DNA of 64,000 nt from Leptoclinus maculatus (lineage: Eukaryota; Chordata; Actinopteri; Perciformes; Stichaeidae): contig JAVDOI010000011.1 of NCBI GenBank assembly GCA_032191485.1, forward strand, positions 4,415,298 through 4,479,297, written 5' to 3'. A model generated the notes under the pieces. It was not told the DNA's origin and did no database searches. It saw only the letters and a list, made by a program, of their open reading frames with translations. Shown in pieces: positions 49,371-61,759 of the stretch (its first letter is position 1; each line of letters starts with the position of its first letter). Both the position numbers and the translations under genes were made by a program.

Positions 49371-49779
49371 GGGGCTAGAGCAGAATTACTCTGTATGGAG
49401 CCTGAATGAGTCGTCGCATTTACTCTGCAAGTTGGTTGCTTTTTGTGCCTGGATACTGTTTAGCAGGATAATACAAAAAGATAAAAATGCACTTTTGTCC
49501 CGTGTTCCAGTTTAACATGCAGGTGTATTTTGAGGGGAGGTATAAATGTTAGATACAAAAGATTGACCTGAGTAATAGACTGTAAATTAACCCCTCTTAC
49601 ATGTCTCAGTCGGTCCTGATAGTGTGCTGCCCCGATGTCACTTCTACTGCATTGTCCTACTGTGCTTCGTATAATTGATGTCATACCCAAAAATGAAACA
49701 TGAGTTACTGACATTCGAAGAGCTTCAACAGTGTAAGGATCGACAACCAGGAAGTGACCCAGACAGGATGTTCAAAACC
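49371..49779. other. Noncoding DNA, no clear feature
   Basis: Nothing assignable. Confidence 0.55.
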
Positions 49780-50007
49780 GAGGTAGCCATTCCGGCTATT
49801 TTGGGTTGTTTGTTTGTCAGCAGTATAACAGAAGGACAATTTGGCCCGATTTCCATGAAACTTGGTGGAAGGGTGTAGCATGAGACAAGAAAGAACCAAT
49901 GACATTTTGGAGCAAATCCGAAACACGGGGTTACACAAACTCTTTTATTTTGTTAACATTGTGAGATTGGGTTTTGCCTTGGCGGAGGTCTGGGTGCCCT
50001 TCTAGTT
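49780..50007 (+). mobile_element. Dispersed teleost repeat
   Basis: Ordered words GTTTGTTTGTCAGCAGTATA, TTGGCCCGATTTCCATGAA, CTTGGTGGAAGGGTGTAGCA, GGAGCAAATCCGAA and GCCTTGGCGGAGGTCTG, ending TGCCCTTCTAGTT, match an abundant perciform interspersed repeat. Class unresolved. Confidence 0.72.
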
Positions 50008-50879
50008 ATGACATATTTCTGTCCTTTATTTAGTGTTTACTCGCTTGCTTGACTTAAACTTCATAAGACAATATTTGTTGTAGCACAATTCTAAGTGACA
50101 GGTTATTGTAAACATATTACCTTTCATTACAGCTCAAACAATTGTCACAGTTTTTGTTACTGAACCAGTGGAAGTGTAGAAACCATGAGCTGCAATTATG
50201 TAGTTAAGTAGGGGCACACATTATGGTCACCATATGTCTACTCACTATTTAATCTGGTTAAAGCAAATGTCCTACATTTCTGTAAGGAAAAAATTTTAAA
50301 CGTAATTAGTGATAAAGTTATTTTCCCAAAAAGTTTTGAGAATGCTTTAGAAAGCCATCGTCAATTACAATTTCTGAGCACTACTGTTTGAAGTTTTTTC
50401 TTTTACTTTCAGCATTCCTAGCAGATAATGCTGTATTGTATGTAGACTATAATTATAGGATTTTATGAGTTTAAGAGGACTAAACTTATATACAGGGGAT
50501 TGTGTACTGTCAATCTTTCCATGACCTATTTCAGCAGTGCTATCAGATTTGGTTCTAGTGAAGACCTAATGGGTTTTATTAGGTCCACACTTATTAATAC
50601 TATTAATAGACATTTAGATGAGGGGTGTGGAGTCAGGTGGTGCAGTGTCAGCTGGGTATTTTATTCTGTTGACCAACAAAAGCAGAAGCCAATCAAGGCA
50701 GAGATTATTTCCCGATGACCTTTTGAAATGTCACAGTAAGTCACTGAGTTACCAAAAACAAGTCAATAGAGATTAAAAAAAAATGCTTACATTACCATAA
50801 ATGGTTGATTAGAAATAGGATGTATATGCATCTTAACAAATTATTTTTTGTACACAATAATTTATGATATGAATTGACA
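50008..50879. other. AT-rich noncoding DNA
   Basis: No gene or assignable repeat. Confidence 0.6.
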
Positions 50880-51350
50880 GTACAGTGTGCAGGTATTTGC
50901 AGCTTTCAGCCGCCATCAGTTGTCACAAACACCCACATAAACTGGGCCCAGCCATCCCCAGCCCATTAATAAGCCCACAACCGACAATTGCGTGCATTTT
51001 AGCCAAATTGTGCTGTAATGTTATAGCCGCAAAACACTCGTCTCCCTTTGTAGAGGCCAGTGGTATGCTACGGATGCAACAGTGGCAACTGGCTTGGTTG
51101 TGGTTCCTGCGGGTGAATTCTACCAGTTGGTTTGGGGGGTGATGATGATGGGATCCGGGGATAGAGTGTTATACCCTCCCAATAAATCTCCTCACTGGCA
51201 GGAAAAGAAGAAGTGGCTGGCGACACCATGCCCACTCATTTTGTAAATCAAGACACGGGACATCCTATACATTGCGTGGCATGCGAGCGGTGCAGCACTT
51301 TTGTGGCTTAAGAGCAGACAGGATATGATTACGAATGATCTGTTATCATA
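50880..51350. promoter_or_regulatory. Candidate conserved noncoding element
   Basis: Balanced repeat-free block, including a CCCATTAATAAGCCC core near 50961. Function is inference. Confidence 0.25.
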
Positions 51351-52479
51351 CATTATCAGTGGCTAATAACACTCATGGCAAATCAGGTTGGCTCCTCTCA
51401 AGCTGTGTCCTTCCCACCACGATACAGTGACACTTTGGTAAAGGAATGGCAGTGCAATGGAGAGCAGAAGAAACAGAAGAACCCAAAGGGATGGCTAATG
51501 CTGCACTGTCCCTAACATGTAAGCCATTTAAAAAAAGATAATTGTATGTGATGCTATTAATGTTATATTGCTTAGAGTTTTTTTTTTCTGGTCTTTTTGG
51601 ACCTTTAGTGGTAAAAATTTGCAAGCCGCTAATTTTACTTTTGCTTTTAGGGAACACTATTTTTCTGCAGCAACGTAAAGGATAATGTTTAATTATAGTA
51701 ATTACTTTGAGGAAGAAAATGCGGCCTCAAATTTATGGCAGTTTGTTAAACCAAGTTAAGAGCATTTATTGTTTTGGTGTTGCAACCAGTTGCATTACTT
51801 TCTCTTTTAGACAACGTTTTGTTAATAATTATGCCGACAACCATTCTCTGTACAGTACAATAGCCACAAAGGAGCCAGACAATTAATTTTAGTAATTTGT
51901 AATAAAATAAAATAAAATACATTTTTGAGAATTATGTTGGAGAATGGAGAAAAAATTATCCACCAAAGGGTGCTGATTTGACAACTGTTGAATAAAAAGT
52001 AATGCTTAATATATAATATATAAACGGATAAATTATGTATAAGTATATATGATGAGATTCTCTATTTATGGCAGCAGTCCATTGTCTACTGCAAAGGAGA
52101 ACTTCACCGTAGCTCATGATTCAGGACCAAGAAAATCATTTAATGAAAGACCTACTTGTTCCATTTGTCAAGGATATTCCGATTTGAATCATTAGGAGAA
52201 AAAAAAAAGAAAAGATTCACATATCTTAGTGAAATTAGTATTCTGGACCGTCTGTGTACGTTGGAGGTCAGAGTTGCAATGCAACCTATTAGCCCACTCT
52301 CCAACCCCTGTTGCACAGCCGTACTTCTTATTACTACAATGGTGGTTTCACCTTTTCAGTTTAATCATTCCAGTAGATATTAAACTCTCCCGGCAGGCTG
52401 GGGGCTATATAGTGTAGGGATTTACTGAGGGATTTGCGTCCTCCTTTTCTGCTAGTTCAAATCTCTGTGTCTTCTCAGA
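51351..52479. other. AT-rich noncoding DNA
   Basis: A four-unit (TAAAA) tandem lies at about 51900-51918 and an A run near 52200. No gene. Confidence 0.6.
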
Positions 52480-52720
52480 TCAAATTATCATAACCATCAT
52501 CGGGCACGACTCCACCGTGAAAATACAGTGCAGGAGAAACGCTGTCAGCGATACCATGTGCCCCTCTCTCAGAGATATGAAATATGGTTATTGTGCAGCG
52601 CTATGCGGTAGAATTTAAGTGTTATCCCATGGTACCCAGAGCCATTGTGGAAAACACGAGTTATTGTCAAATAGCTGTGTGATTGACATAAAAACTCTCC
52701 CTTTGTAGTAGTAAGTTTAT
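52480..52720. promoter_or_regulatory. Candidate conserved noncoding element
   Basis: Repeat-free, with CpG at GTGCAGCGCTATGCGG near 52594 and a TGTGTGATTGACAT word near 52676. Function is inference. Confidence 0.25.
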
Positions 52721-53139
52721 TATATTTTTGCGGCATATTAAATCACATTTGGCCCCAATAGAAGACATATATTGTGCTTGTAATTATATTGCACAATGAT
52801 AGGACTGTGAATTGTTGATTGATTCTAACCCTAACCCAGAACTGTTCATGTTCAAAACATTTCTTGATGAAATTGAAGGGTCCTTATGTCAGGATAAAGC
52901 ATTTTCATGAAGCCACATTAATGCCTTTGTTTATAAAATTGAAAACTCTACTTTATTTTTCCACCTCGGAGAACTGGAAGCTCCTCATTAAATAGAGCTG
53001 AATGGACCAAACAGAGAGGCAGACTGAAAGTTTTCATATGTGAGAACTTTCATCTATTTCGGCGTATTGTATATCCAACTTAATACATCATCAAGGGGCT
53101 TAACACACCATCGCGTGACTAGCTGTGATGCCATAAGAC
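52721..53139. other. AT-rich noncoding DNA
   Basis: A CTAACCCTAACCC word near 52826 is two telomere-like units only. Nothing else. Confidence 0.6.
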
Positions 53140-53330
53140 TGAAAGTAAATGAACGTGACGCGGCGGACCCCGGGACCCTTGATAAACGTGGAAACCTTTA
53201 TTATTATTTATCTTATTTTGGGTGTGTAAGCTGAGAGCAGACGGGGCGGGTCAGCACAATGTCCGGATTGTTCCACGCTGCACGCACCTACACATTGAGA
53301 GAGAGAGATGAAGGCTTTCACCTATAGGGG
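53140..53330. promoter_or_regulatory. CpG-retaining candidate element
   Basis: ACGCGGCGGACCCCGGG near 53158 and GACGGGGCGGGTC near 53240 (GC-box-like GGGGCGGG) in AT-rich DNA. Function is inference. Confidence 0.22.
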
Positions 53331-53564
53331 CTCCGCTTCACTTTCCAATCTTTAAACCTGAATATGGCTAGTGTGGGAAAAAGTGCGTTTTTTTTTTTCT
53401 GCCTCTGACTGCAAGGGAACAGGTCAAATCCTCTGCTAGATGCCCCGGGCTATTTTTCCTTCCCTCTTTTTTTTTTTCTGAACACCTCCACACCGAGAGA
53501 GCAAAATCTCTGTCAGAAGACGGAGGAGGGGAGGGGAGGCAGAACTACTCTTCTGTTTTCACTT

Positions 53565-53566
<2 letters not shown>

Positions 53567-53598
<32 letters not shown>
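53567..53598. repeat. (GT)n microsatellite, about 16 units
   Basis: Uninterrupted GT dinucleotides. Confidence 0.97.
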
Positions 53599-53679
53599 GA
53601 ACCCTCTGGGGCTGAAATAATTAAGATCAATATATATGAAAGTTCAAGATACTTTTTTTTCAAAGTTGGTTCATTTCAA

Positions 53680-53830
53680 GGTAATTAAAGCATGATCTGG
53701 ATCTCATGTGAGTCTGCGTGGCCTCATTGACATACAGTATCATTGGCGATAGGCAGCTTTACGAGCCGTATTGCTTCGGCGTCTGCTAATTACACTTCTG
53801 CTGTAATTGTACCCTGTCTCAGTGAATACA
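53680..53830. promoter_or_regulatory. Candidate conserved noncoding element
   Basis: Compact repeat-free block with TAATTA at 53787-53792 and TAATTG at about 53803. Function is inference. Confidence 0.28.
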
Positions 53831-54675
53831 CACATGTACACAAATGTATCTTTTACTCCCTTATTAAATACAGAAACACATTAATCAGTAATGTAGACAT
53901 AAACTGTACTGAACTATTGTTTCTATTCTAAACACATAATCACCTCATTCAGCTAATGTTCAGAATGCCTTACCGTTTTTAAATAATTTAAAAAGTGGAG
54001 AACAATAGAGCCCTTCTTTAATTGGTTTCACAGTGTTCGTATATGTACAGTAATTGCCTATATACTACAATATTGTCTTTGAATATGAACAAATTGAATT
54101 ATTATAATCCTGTTTATAAGAAAGCAGTGCAATCAGTACACATCTGTTCCCCCTTTGTCTTTGTATCACAGCTGTTGGATAAAAACTGGATACAAATCCA
54201 AACACGTGCAAAAGTGCATCTTAAATGAGTTTGTGAAAGGAAGATGGAAGTGTGTTTTTTTTTGTTTTTTTTATCATGGCTTCCCATGAATGTTTTATTT
54301 AATTCCATTAACTTCTAAGGGCCTCTGGGTCGTGAAATAGCTGTAAACACATACAGCAAAATGACCATGTCAACTTTCAATTTCAGCAATGAGAAGAAAA
54401 CACCCCAAATAAATTGTGGTCATGCGTTTTTTTTTTACCTCTCAGCATCGAGATGATATCATTACTCTGCTGAGCATCTCTGGCCAGAGTGACACCAGTC
54501 CATTACACCGCCAAAGCCCTCAACTCTTCCCCCACCACCCCTCAGAGGTCACCTTGGGGAGGATTCCACTATCCACCAAGCCCACCAAACAACACCCTTC
54601 CCATCATGCCATTGTTCAACCCAATTCCACCTGGGATAGATACAAGAGGATTGGAGAGAGGCTGAGGAGAGGAAA
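53831..54675. other. AT-rich noncoding DNA
   Basis: T runs near 54256-54272. The 150-codon frame from 54416 runs into GT repeats and is not a gene. Confidence 0.6.
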
Positions 54676-54735
54676 TGTGTGTGTGTGTGTGTTTGTGTGT
54701 GTGTTAAAATGTCACTGTGTGTGTGTGTGTGTGTA
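54676..54735. repeat. Split (GT)n microsatellite
   Basis: Two GT blocks separated by TTAAAATGTCACT. Confidence 0.96.
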
Positions 54736-55464
54736 TTTGTGTGGACGAGCAGCTGTCCCGGGGTTCCTGGTAAAAGGCTGCAGCTGTTTCTGCAGCCTTA
54801 TGCTGATGAAGGCAGGAGGACTGTGGGGAAAGTGTATGGCACATGGACATATATGCAAACATATTTAGAGAAACCCACACACACAAACTAGCTTGTTCAG
54901 GTTCCTGTTACTTTTATCACCACAAACTTTTAGAAAGGCGCAAAGCGGCTAACCAAGATCCATTCATGGATAATAAAAGAATATAGTACTGACCTAACAC
55001 TCCCAAATTAGTGTTATATTGGTTTGTTAAACCACAGTTATGTTGCACTAGAGCTCTGAGCGGACTAATGTTTTAAAATGTATGTAAGCTGGTTACTAAA
55101 GGCATCTAAAAGTCCATATTGTCCAAAAATAGAAATAAAAACTTGTGTAAGTACATTGTACATTGTTGGGGGTGAAGACTTACGTCACTATATTCCAGAA
55201 ATCAAATCAACAAAAAACTACAAACAACATCAAAGAGATGAACAACAAAAACAATGGCTGTGAAAAGAAAGGGTGACGTGAATAAAGGTCACTGAGGGAA
55301 TATGAGTATTTGGAAGCAGTTTGACTGAACATAAAGTCGCAGAAAACCAACCAAAGAAGCCCAGTTATCATAAGAATGTTGATCATTTTATTTCTTAATT
55401 AGAGTGTTGATAGTTATGAGATGAAAGGAAATGAGAGGAAAGATATAGGACTTGTGACGTACAA
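54736..55464. other. Noncoding DNA, no clear feature
   Basis: A palindrome-like GGCTGCAGCTGTTTCTGCAG near 54776; otherwise nothing. Confidence 0.6.
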
Positions 55465-55535
55465 TGGAAGTCCCGGGTTGGACTCAAACCGGGGATGTTG
55501 TTCATGGTCAACACCTTAAACTCCGGAGTTATTTA
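55465..55535 (-). mobile_element. tRNA-derived SINE fragment
   Basis: On the minus strand, TTTAAGGTGTTGACCATGAA is followed by ACATCCCCGGTTTGAGTCC. GGTTTGAGTCC (plus positions 55480-55490) differs by one base from the tRNA B box GGTTCGANTCC. The A-box part has decayed. The order matches a fish SINE head. Confidence 0.55.
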
Positions 55536-57394
55536 AATTCATTTGAAAGGGCCAATCTTCAGTTGTTACAAATTTTAATTAGGTGAGACAAACTTGAAAA
55601 AGAAATGGAGAAAATGTGATCACAAAGACAACACAACCGACTGGCGTAATGGACCATTTTAGCCTTCATTCTAGACTGCTGTCCAGGATATAGTTAGTTT
55701 AGTCAACAAACCTGTGCACTAGCTTCCATTCCTTATACAGCTTCATGAGCACAGCAAGACATTAGTGTTGCCAGAAGTAGGAATTCCATTTCCTGTGAGG
55801 AGCCTGTCATGATCCCGTCCAGCATTTCTACACTGATATGCCATCGAGTCAACCACCCACATGTACATACTCATGGCATCCACAAATTGGGATATGGTCT
55901 GAATTACATATACGGGGTGTTTGAGCACCTAAGTCACAGGGCTCAATGTGTCCGGCTGTGTCCTCTGTGTGCCTCGCCTCGGATTAACCAAAGCTGGAAC
56001 AGTGTGGGGTCACTGTGTGTGCCACCTAATTTACAGCTGACATCTCATGTCCCCCTACTGTGGGATGGCATGATGTGAGACACGGATGCCTTCAAAGGTC
56101 TGGCATCGTGATAAATTTGGAAACAATACTCGTCGTTGCAGTGCATGAACAAGATGATTAATTGCAAGTGTTCCAAACCTTTTAGGGCAAAGCCCGGTGA
56201 GGTGCTGAATTCACGTACAGCTGTGACTGCCCCGTCAAAATGGTCATCTCTGTGTTGACTAGTGGCACCAAGAGGAAGCCAAATGTTGTCATATATTCCA
56301 GAAATTTGTTATTCGGTTTGTTTTTCTTCGGTTAATTGCAGTATATTCTTTCCTTATTAAAAAAAAAAGTGATTTATGGGGGAAAGAGAAGCTGCAGTTT
56401 GATAAATCTCAACGCTGATATACAGCATTTCATCCTTGAAACACAAGGTTGACACTTAATACTGATATTCGATACTCTTCTTGGCTACGAGATGGTCTTG
56501 TCAAGCTTCTCCAAGCAACGAGCCAAATGGACTGGTTCTTGCATAACAGACTATTTTAAATTGATCAGGATTCAACAGTTGGCACGCCTCCCCTCACTGT
56601 GCACTTGGTTCATATTGTAAACAGTGTTTGCATGCGTGATCAGTTACATTATGTTGAAATTATCTTGAAAAATGTGTTTCCTAATTTGAAATACCAACCA
56701 ATGTCAATTTTTTTGCGCTAAAAACAAAGACTCAGTAACTCTGACTAACTTTCTCCAGAGTTTAAAGGTTTAAAGGTATGAAATTAGATTTTATTGCTAC
56801 AACATATACTCTGCAACAATGTTCACCGTAAGTTTTTTTTTGGGGGGTTATCGAACGTGAACGGAATGTGTTGCTTAAGTAAATGTTCAAAACAAGTTTT
56901 GACTTAAAAATGGTGAACAGAATATTATTTATTTAGTATTTACGGTGTACTGTACATCAAAAATGCAACATCGAGGCGAACAATCATACCGACACAGCAG
57001 TGAAAGCACTGACAAATTGTCCACAGTAGTGCACATTGAGTGTGAAAGCGTCATTTAAAAAAAAAAATAATATCTACAGCAGGTCAGTGGTGTGCCAAAG
57101 TAAAGAAATATCATTCCCAGAAGCTTTGCTAAGGATTCTGAGAAGTCTTTGGCGTTAGATGCAAGGTTAGCCAGAGGGCAGCCAGAACGGGTGTTTAGTT
57201 TGGTAGATCGAATCAAACAACAGCCACAGAATGGAAAAGATACAGAAACGTAATTCACCTTGCATCAGGAAAAACACCGGCGAGACAAAAAGGAGTGGAA
57301 GGCAGCGGTTCAGTACGGGGGTGACGTGTAATATTGAATGATAGAGTGAAGAAAAAGTGTTTTCAATAAATGAAGCAACTTTTTTTTTTAATCA
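55536..57394. other. Noncoding DNA, no clear feature
   Basis: A runs near 56360 and 57058. A tandem GTTTAAAG pair near 56760. No gene. Confidence 0.55.
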
Positions 57395-57420
57395 TTTTTT
57401 TTCCCCCTTCTATCTGACAG

Positions 57421-57505
57421 AGCTGGAGATAATTTGATCTGAGAGTGGTTCACCTGCGAGAGCTGGCTGTTCTGACTGCAGGAGGATTTGTGAACTGGCT
57501 CCAAG
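57421..57505 (+). other. Candidate noncoding 85-nt exon
   Basis: A long T tract followed by CCCCCTTCTATCTGACAG ends at 57420: a very strong 3' splice site. Eighty-five nt later AAG is followed by GCAAGT, the usual GC-AG type donor. All three frames hold early stops, so it could only be a UTR or long noncoding RNA exon. Chance pairing of a T tract with AG is the main alternative. Confidence 0.2.
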
Positions 57506-57585
57506 GCAAGTTCAGCAGAACACACAAACTCTTATTAAACTTCCTGTTTTCACCAAGTGAGAGCACGCAAGTCCATGTGCTGACA

Positions 57586-57590
57586 CACAC

Positions 57591-57631
<41 letters not shown>
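57586..57631. repeat. (CA)n microsatellite
   Basis: CA dinucleotides with one CG near 57594. Confidence 0.97.
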
Positions 57632-57633
<2 letters not shown>

Positions 57634-57989
57634 TGTTGCATTTAACTGGCCTTTCTGACCCCCTATTTGTTAGTTGTTAGGAATAAATTGTGTATTTTAA
57701 GAAAGAGTGTTTTTATTTGTTCCAAAGGCCATATATTAGAATAATCCTCATCACATAAACATCACATACACAAGTAGAGATGATGGGTTCATCGTTACCC
57801 ACAATTATAAAAAGAAGAAGAAAAAAAAGCAATACAGTAGTAAAAGATCTGCCCGTCCAGTCAAATCCCATCTTCATCAGAACTGGCTGTCCTTTTGGTA
57901 AAACAAAATGAAGCAACGGTAAGTAAAAGTAAATGGGTTTTCCTAGTGAATGTTATTGCTTTAGGAATGGGTGCAGATGGCTATTGATC
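57632..57989. other. Noncoding DNA, no clear feature
   Basis: A GTAAGT follows AACG at 57919, with no good acceptor upstream. Confidence 0.55.
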
Positions 57990-58420
57990 TGCCTCATCCT
58001 TGGCCATTACCTTTGGGATGGCAATCAGCGAAAGCCCGTTGGTTTCTGGGTAAACAAGCATTTTCTCCTCCCGTGGCAGAGCGGCATAGAGATTGAGAGC
58101 AGCGAAAGGCTCGGAAAAACACTGCCATCGGTCTCTCCTGTGCTGCTGACAGGACAATTGAAAAGTATCTGTCATTGGCCTAAACATGATTGTCTCTCCG
58201 CTTGCTCCGGCCCCGGTGTGAGGAGACATATGCCCTGGGGTGTAAGGGGCACATTTACTAGAGCAAACACTGGCGTGGAATGCATAAATGGGGCACAATG
58301 GTTTTGTTGATATGAGAAGTTGTTTTTGCAGGCTGAACCAGTTTCTCCTCCCTGAATGCAGAAGCCAAGTACGACCTCTTAGCCTGGAGACTATTTTGAG
58401 AGCCCCCAACTTGAACTTGA
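57990..58420. promoter_or_regulatory. Candidate conserved noncoding element
   Basis: One of the best-balanced repeat-free blocks in the window. Both strands are open over more than 100 codons (minus 57981-58409 is 142 codons), yet neither translation is recognised and no splice pair fits. Evolutionary constraint without coding would produce this; so would chance. Confidence 0.3.
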
Positions 58421-58599
58421 CCCTTTTAAAAACTAATTTGTACCTACTTTAGGTTGTGCAATAGATTCATGATATGATGAGAGGTCATGCAATATGTTGC
58501 GTGTTCTTATCACTGGTTTGCGTAATGTGTGTAATGTGTGGTTGTGATGTGCTTTAGTTCATGTTGCTTTGTTTATATGTTTGTTTCTTTATGTATTAC
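58421..58599. other. Noncoding DNA
   Basis: GT-leaning spacer with GTAATGTGTGTAATGTGTGG near 58522; otherwise nothing. Confidence 0.6.
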
Positions 58600-58765
58600 T
58601 ACAGCACATGGTGCAATTCAGCATCTGCATTCAACCCATCTTATGTGAGCAGCTACCATGAAGCTGCCCTCGGAGCACCTCCATGGAGGTAAACTGGCAC
58701 CACTCCAGCTCCCAGTCTTCATACTTGGGCCGTGCAGGGACTTGAACTCTAGACCCTCTTTTTAA
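58600..58765 (+). mobile_element. Retroposon-like fragment, same family as 11.5 and 13.5 kb
   Basis: CATCTGCATTCAACCCATC, GTGAGCAGCTACCATGAAGC, and GTGCAGGGACTTGAACTCTA occur in the order of the abundant fish family that usually carries GCTCAAGGGCAC in its middle. That middle is missing or decayed here. Confidence 0.55.
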
Positions 58766-61078
58766 ATATTGTACAAAAACCTTTCACTTCACATTTCATT
58801 TCATAGGAAAACTGCTTATCCCTGAAACGATATGTAATGTACATTTGTCTGTCTGAATGTGTGTAAATTAATAAAATCTGTAATGAAAAACAACATCTAG
58901 GCTAAACAATGTATTTTTCAATACTTCATTGAGTTTTGAAACCTTTGTAGTCAGTAAGCTTAACACTGTAAAAAACACAGGGCATGTTTTGCTGGTTTTG
59001 ACAGTCGATGCCGTCACTGAACATATTTCTCAAAACTGAAAAACAGATTTTTCACTCAATGCAGATCCATTTAATTTCACAAAGTTGCATTTTATTGTGT
59101 CACACGCAGTAACTTTGCCATAGTATTTGACTTAGCAGACCCACAGAAGGGTTCCCTTATAGCATGTTAGCCATGGTGAAATACACAAGCTCTCTGGTGA
59201 ATGAATAGCGGGTAAACCCAAGAACAACATGGCTGCTCTTCTGGCTTAAAATCAGCTAAACTCCTATTCTTTTACAAATAAGCCAGCAGCAAATATACTT
59301 ACTTACATCACCCCCAGATGCTGAGATTTTGATAATTAGTACGAGATAAAATGATTTTTGCCTCCAATAGCAGTTCATTTCTTCTTCTTTTTTGTCGGTC
59401 CGAACCATGGATTGAGCCATATATTGTCATTATATTGTCATTAACACTGTCTATTCTGTCTGAATCCATAGTGTGATGAGTCAGGTACGAGTCCCGAGTC
59501 CTCTCGCTGCTCTAAATGCCATTCCAAACTCATTACCTCTGTGTCGCGTCTGGCCATCCACCCATCATGTTCTGACCTTGAGAAAATAGATAGAAAGGGG
59601 ACAACTGAGTACCCAGTTCTATAAAGGAGGAAAAAAAAAAGAGTGCTTGAGGGTAAGTATACTGCTGTATATAAGGTGCATAACCACAATTTAAAAATGT
59701 AGAACGAGGTGTTGTATAGTGAAGTGCATATGTTGTAAAGTAAGAGGAACTGGTGTTTGATGGAATAGAATGAGTCCGATCATGGTGGGATGATTGTAGG
59801 TTCTCTGTGCTGTTGCTTCACACATGTGAGAAGTCACCTTGATGTCTCTTCTCACCAGAAGATCAAACATTACAGGGTGTGAATACAGAAACAGTATAGG
59901 ACTGTACTCTGGTGCAAAGACGCATCATTGAAACGCACATTTCTTTCCTTATATAACAAACGTCATGTGTCTTTGGAATGTGTAAAAAACGAACTTGTTT
60001 TAGTTATGTTTTGATCCCTGGCTGTAAAAGACCTGATAAGAACAAATTATAATGATCCTCAAGTTCCCAACAAGCGTCTTAAATTGAAAACGCAAATCTG
60101 TGCATGAAATCAGGTAATGTCCCCTGTGTTCAGACAGACCAGACCACTGATATGGACTGATTTATGAAAAGGATTTAAACAGGTGGATTTGTTATCAAAA
60201 CAAATAAAATAGTGAGAACCTTTGACACGTTTTCCCACCTGTTCTGAAAATACAAGAATGCTGTTATAAGTCAGCATTAGATTGTATTTGTAGCGTATTT
60301 GTTGTGTTGTAAGTGATTCTGAAACTAAATAAAACACAAATATCCGCTGTGATATGCTGTTTATTGCCATTACAGAATGTTGTATTCAGCGTTTTGACAT
60401 AATTCTTTCTCTGTGAGATAAGATCCTCCGTCCTCCCGGTGACAAAATATGTGAGGGCATGCGTGAACTCCAAACAATTAGAATTATGTTTCAGTGACAT
60501 TACCAAGTATCTTAGCAACAGGATCACACCAGATTTAAACCTCACTGTCTGCAGCTTCATGTTATAACCTGAAAGCAATCATTCCCTCTTTTTTTTTATT
60601 TCTAATTTTCACCAGATTGCCATATTACAGATACATGTGTTCAGTTGGTGATCTTTATTTAATAAGGTGTGGTGCAACGGTTGAGGATTTGCTTCGTGTC
60701 TTGAGTGGACACGTTAAGAATTTGATTGAAGTTAAGACCTCACCTTGTTAGAGGTTTTTTTTTTTTTTTTTTTTTCTTTGGAGATTGACAGGAGTCCTAC
60801 ATACCTTGATTAAGCCACGTTTCTTAGGCTCATCTTTGAACTGAGAAAATCAAAAACTGCTATTGGAATCCTTATTATGGAGGTGTCATTTGGAGTCAAA
60901 TAGAATGCAAATTACTTGTACAATTGAAATGTCAACTTAAACATGCTGCTCGCCTGGCCTGTGGCTACCCGAAGAAGTCATTTAAAGTCATTTCGTTGAT
61001 TCAGAGTCCCACTAATCCTTTTTCATTTCCTTATAGTCTCGGAGGTTACATGAATAACTGGGAGTGGGGGCTGGGTTG
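58766..61078. other. AT-rich noncoding DNA
   Basis: A duplicated ATATTGTCATT near 59421, A run near 59630, T run at about 60758-60775. No gene. Confidence 0.6.
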
Positions 61079-61108
61079 GGGTGTGTGTGTGTGTGTGTGT
61101 GTGTGTGC
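61079..61108. repeat. (GT)n microsatellite
   Basis: GT dinucleotides, followed by GC and a seven-G run. Confidence 0.97.
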
Positions 61109-61759
61109 GCTTGGGGGGGCCACACATCTGGGAATCGGGTTGATTTCCGCCTTTGTCTGGCTGGACGAATAAGGTTTGTCGTGATTCATCTTCCCGTGTT
61201 TTTGTTGAAAATATGTGCACCCCAATTACAGCAGGGCTTTGCTTATTCAAATGGGAGACCTCCTTATACTGACCAGTTTGTCCAACAATTGAGCTCAGAT
61301 TAAAAAAAAAAATAATCATGCTGCTGGTGATATTCCTAGCACTGCAATTTCTCACCTTATGCATTTACATATTTAACATTTTAGATCAGAAGTTCCGATG
61401 CTGGAATATGTAGAGGTTATTTATGAAATATGATACGGCATAGCCAAGAAAATACTGACCAATGAAATGTCAACATGTGCCATGTTAGGTCAGCCAGACA
61501 CTAGCTAAAACATAAAAGGTATTAAAATGAAGTGATGAGAGAGATAGATGGATGTGTCTCAATAGAAATCCATATTATGGTCTAGTGATTTTATCGTCAA
61601 TCATTCGTGTTGATATGTCTCCTTTTGATTTTATTTCAGCTAAATACAAAGTATACAGTGTTTCAAATAGTGCACCCTTGTATGAATTATTACTTGAGTT
61701 CATAGAAAGCGTTTATAATCTAAGATTATGTTGTATAATTGTCATTGTGTTGCGTTCCA
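61109..61759. other. AT-rich noncoding DNA
   Basis: No exon or repeat family assigned. Confidence 0.6.

Noticed and set aside
52826..52838. CTAACCCTAACCC, telomere-like
   Set aside because: Only two units; occurs readily by chance.
54416..54868. 150-codon plus-strand frame
   Set aside because: Its middle is GT-repeat translation; no protein family fits.
55478..55492. Possible intact tRNA gene
   Set aside because: Only a B-box-like word is present; no cloverleaf or A box can be drawn, so it was called a SINE fragment.
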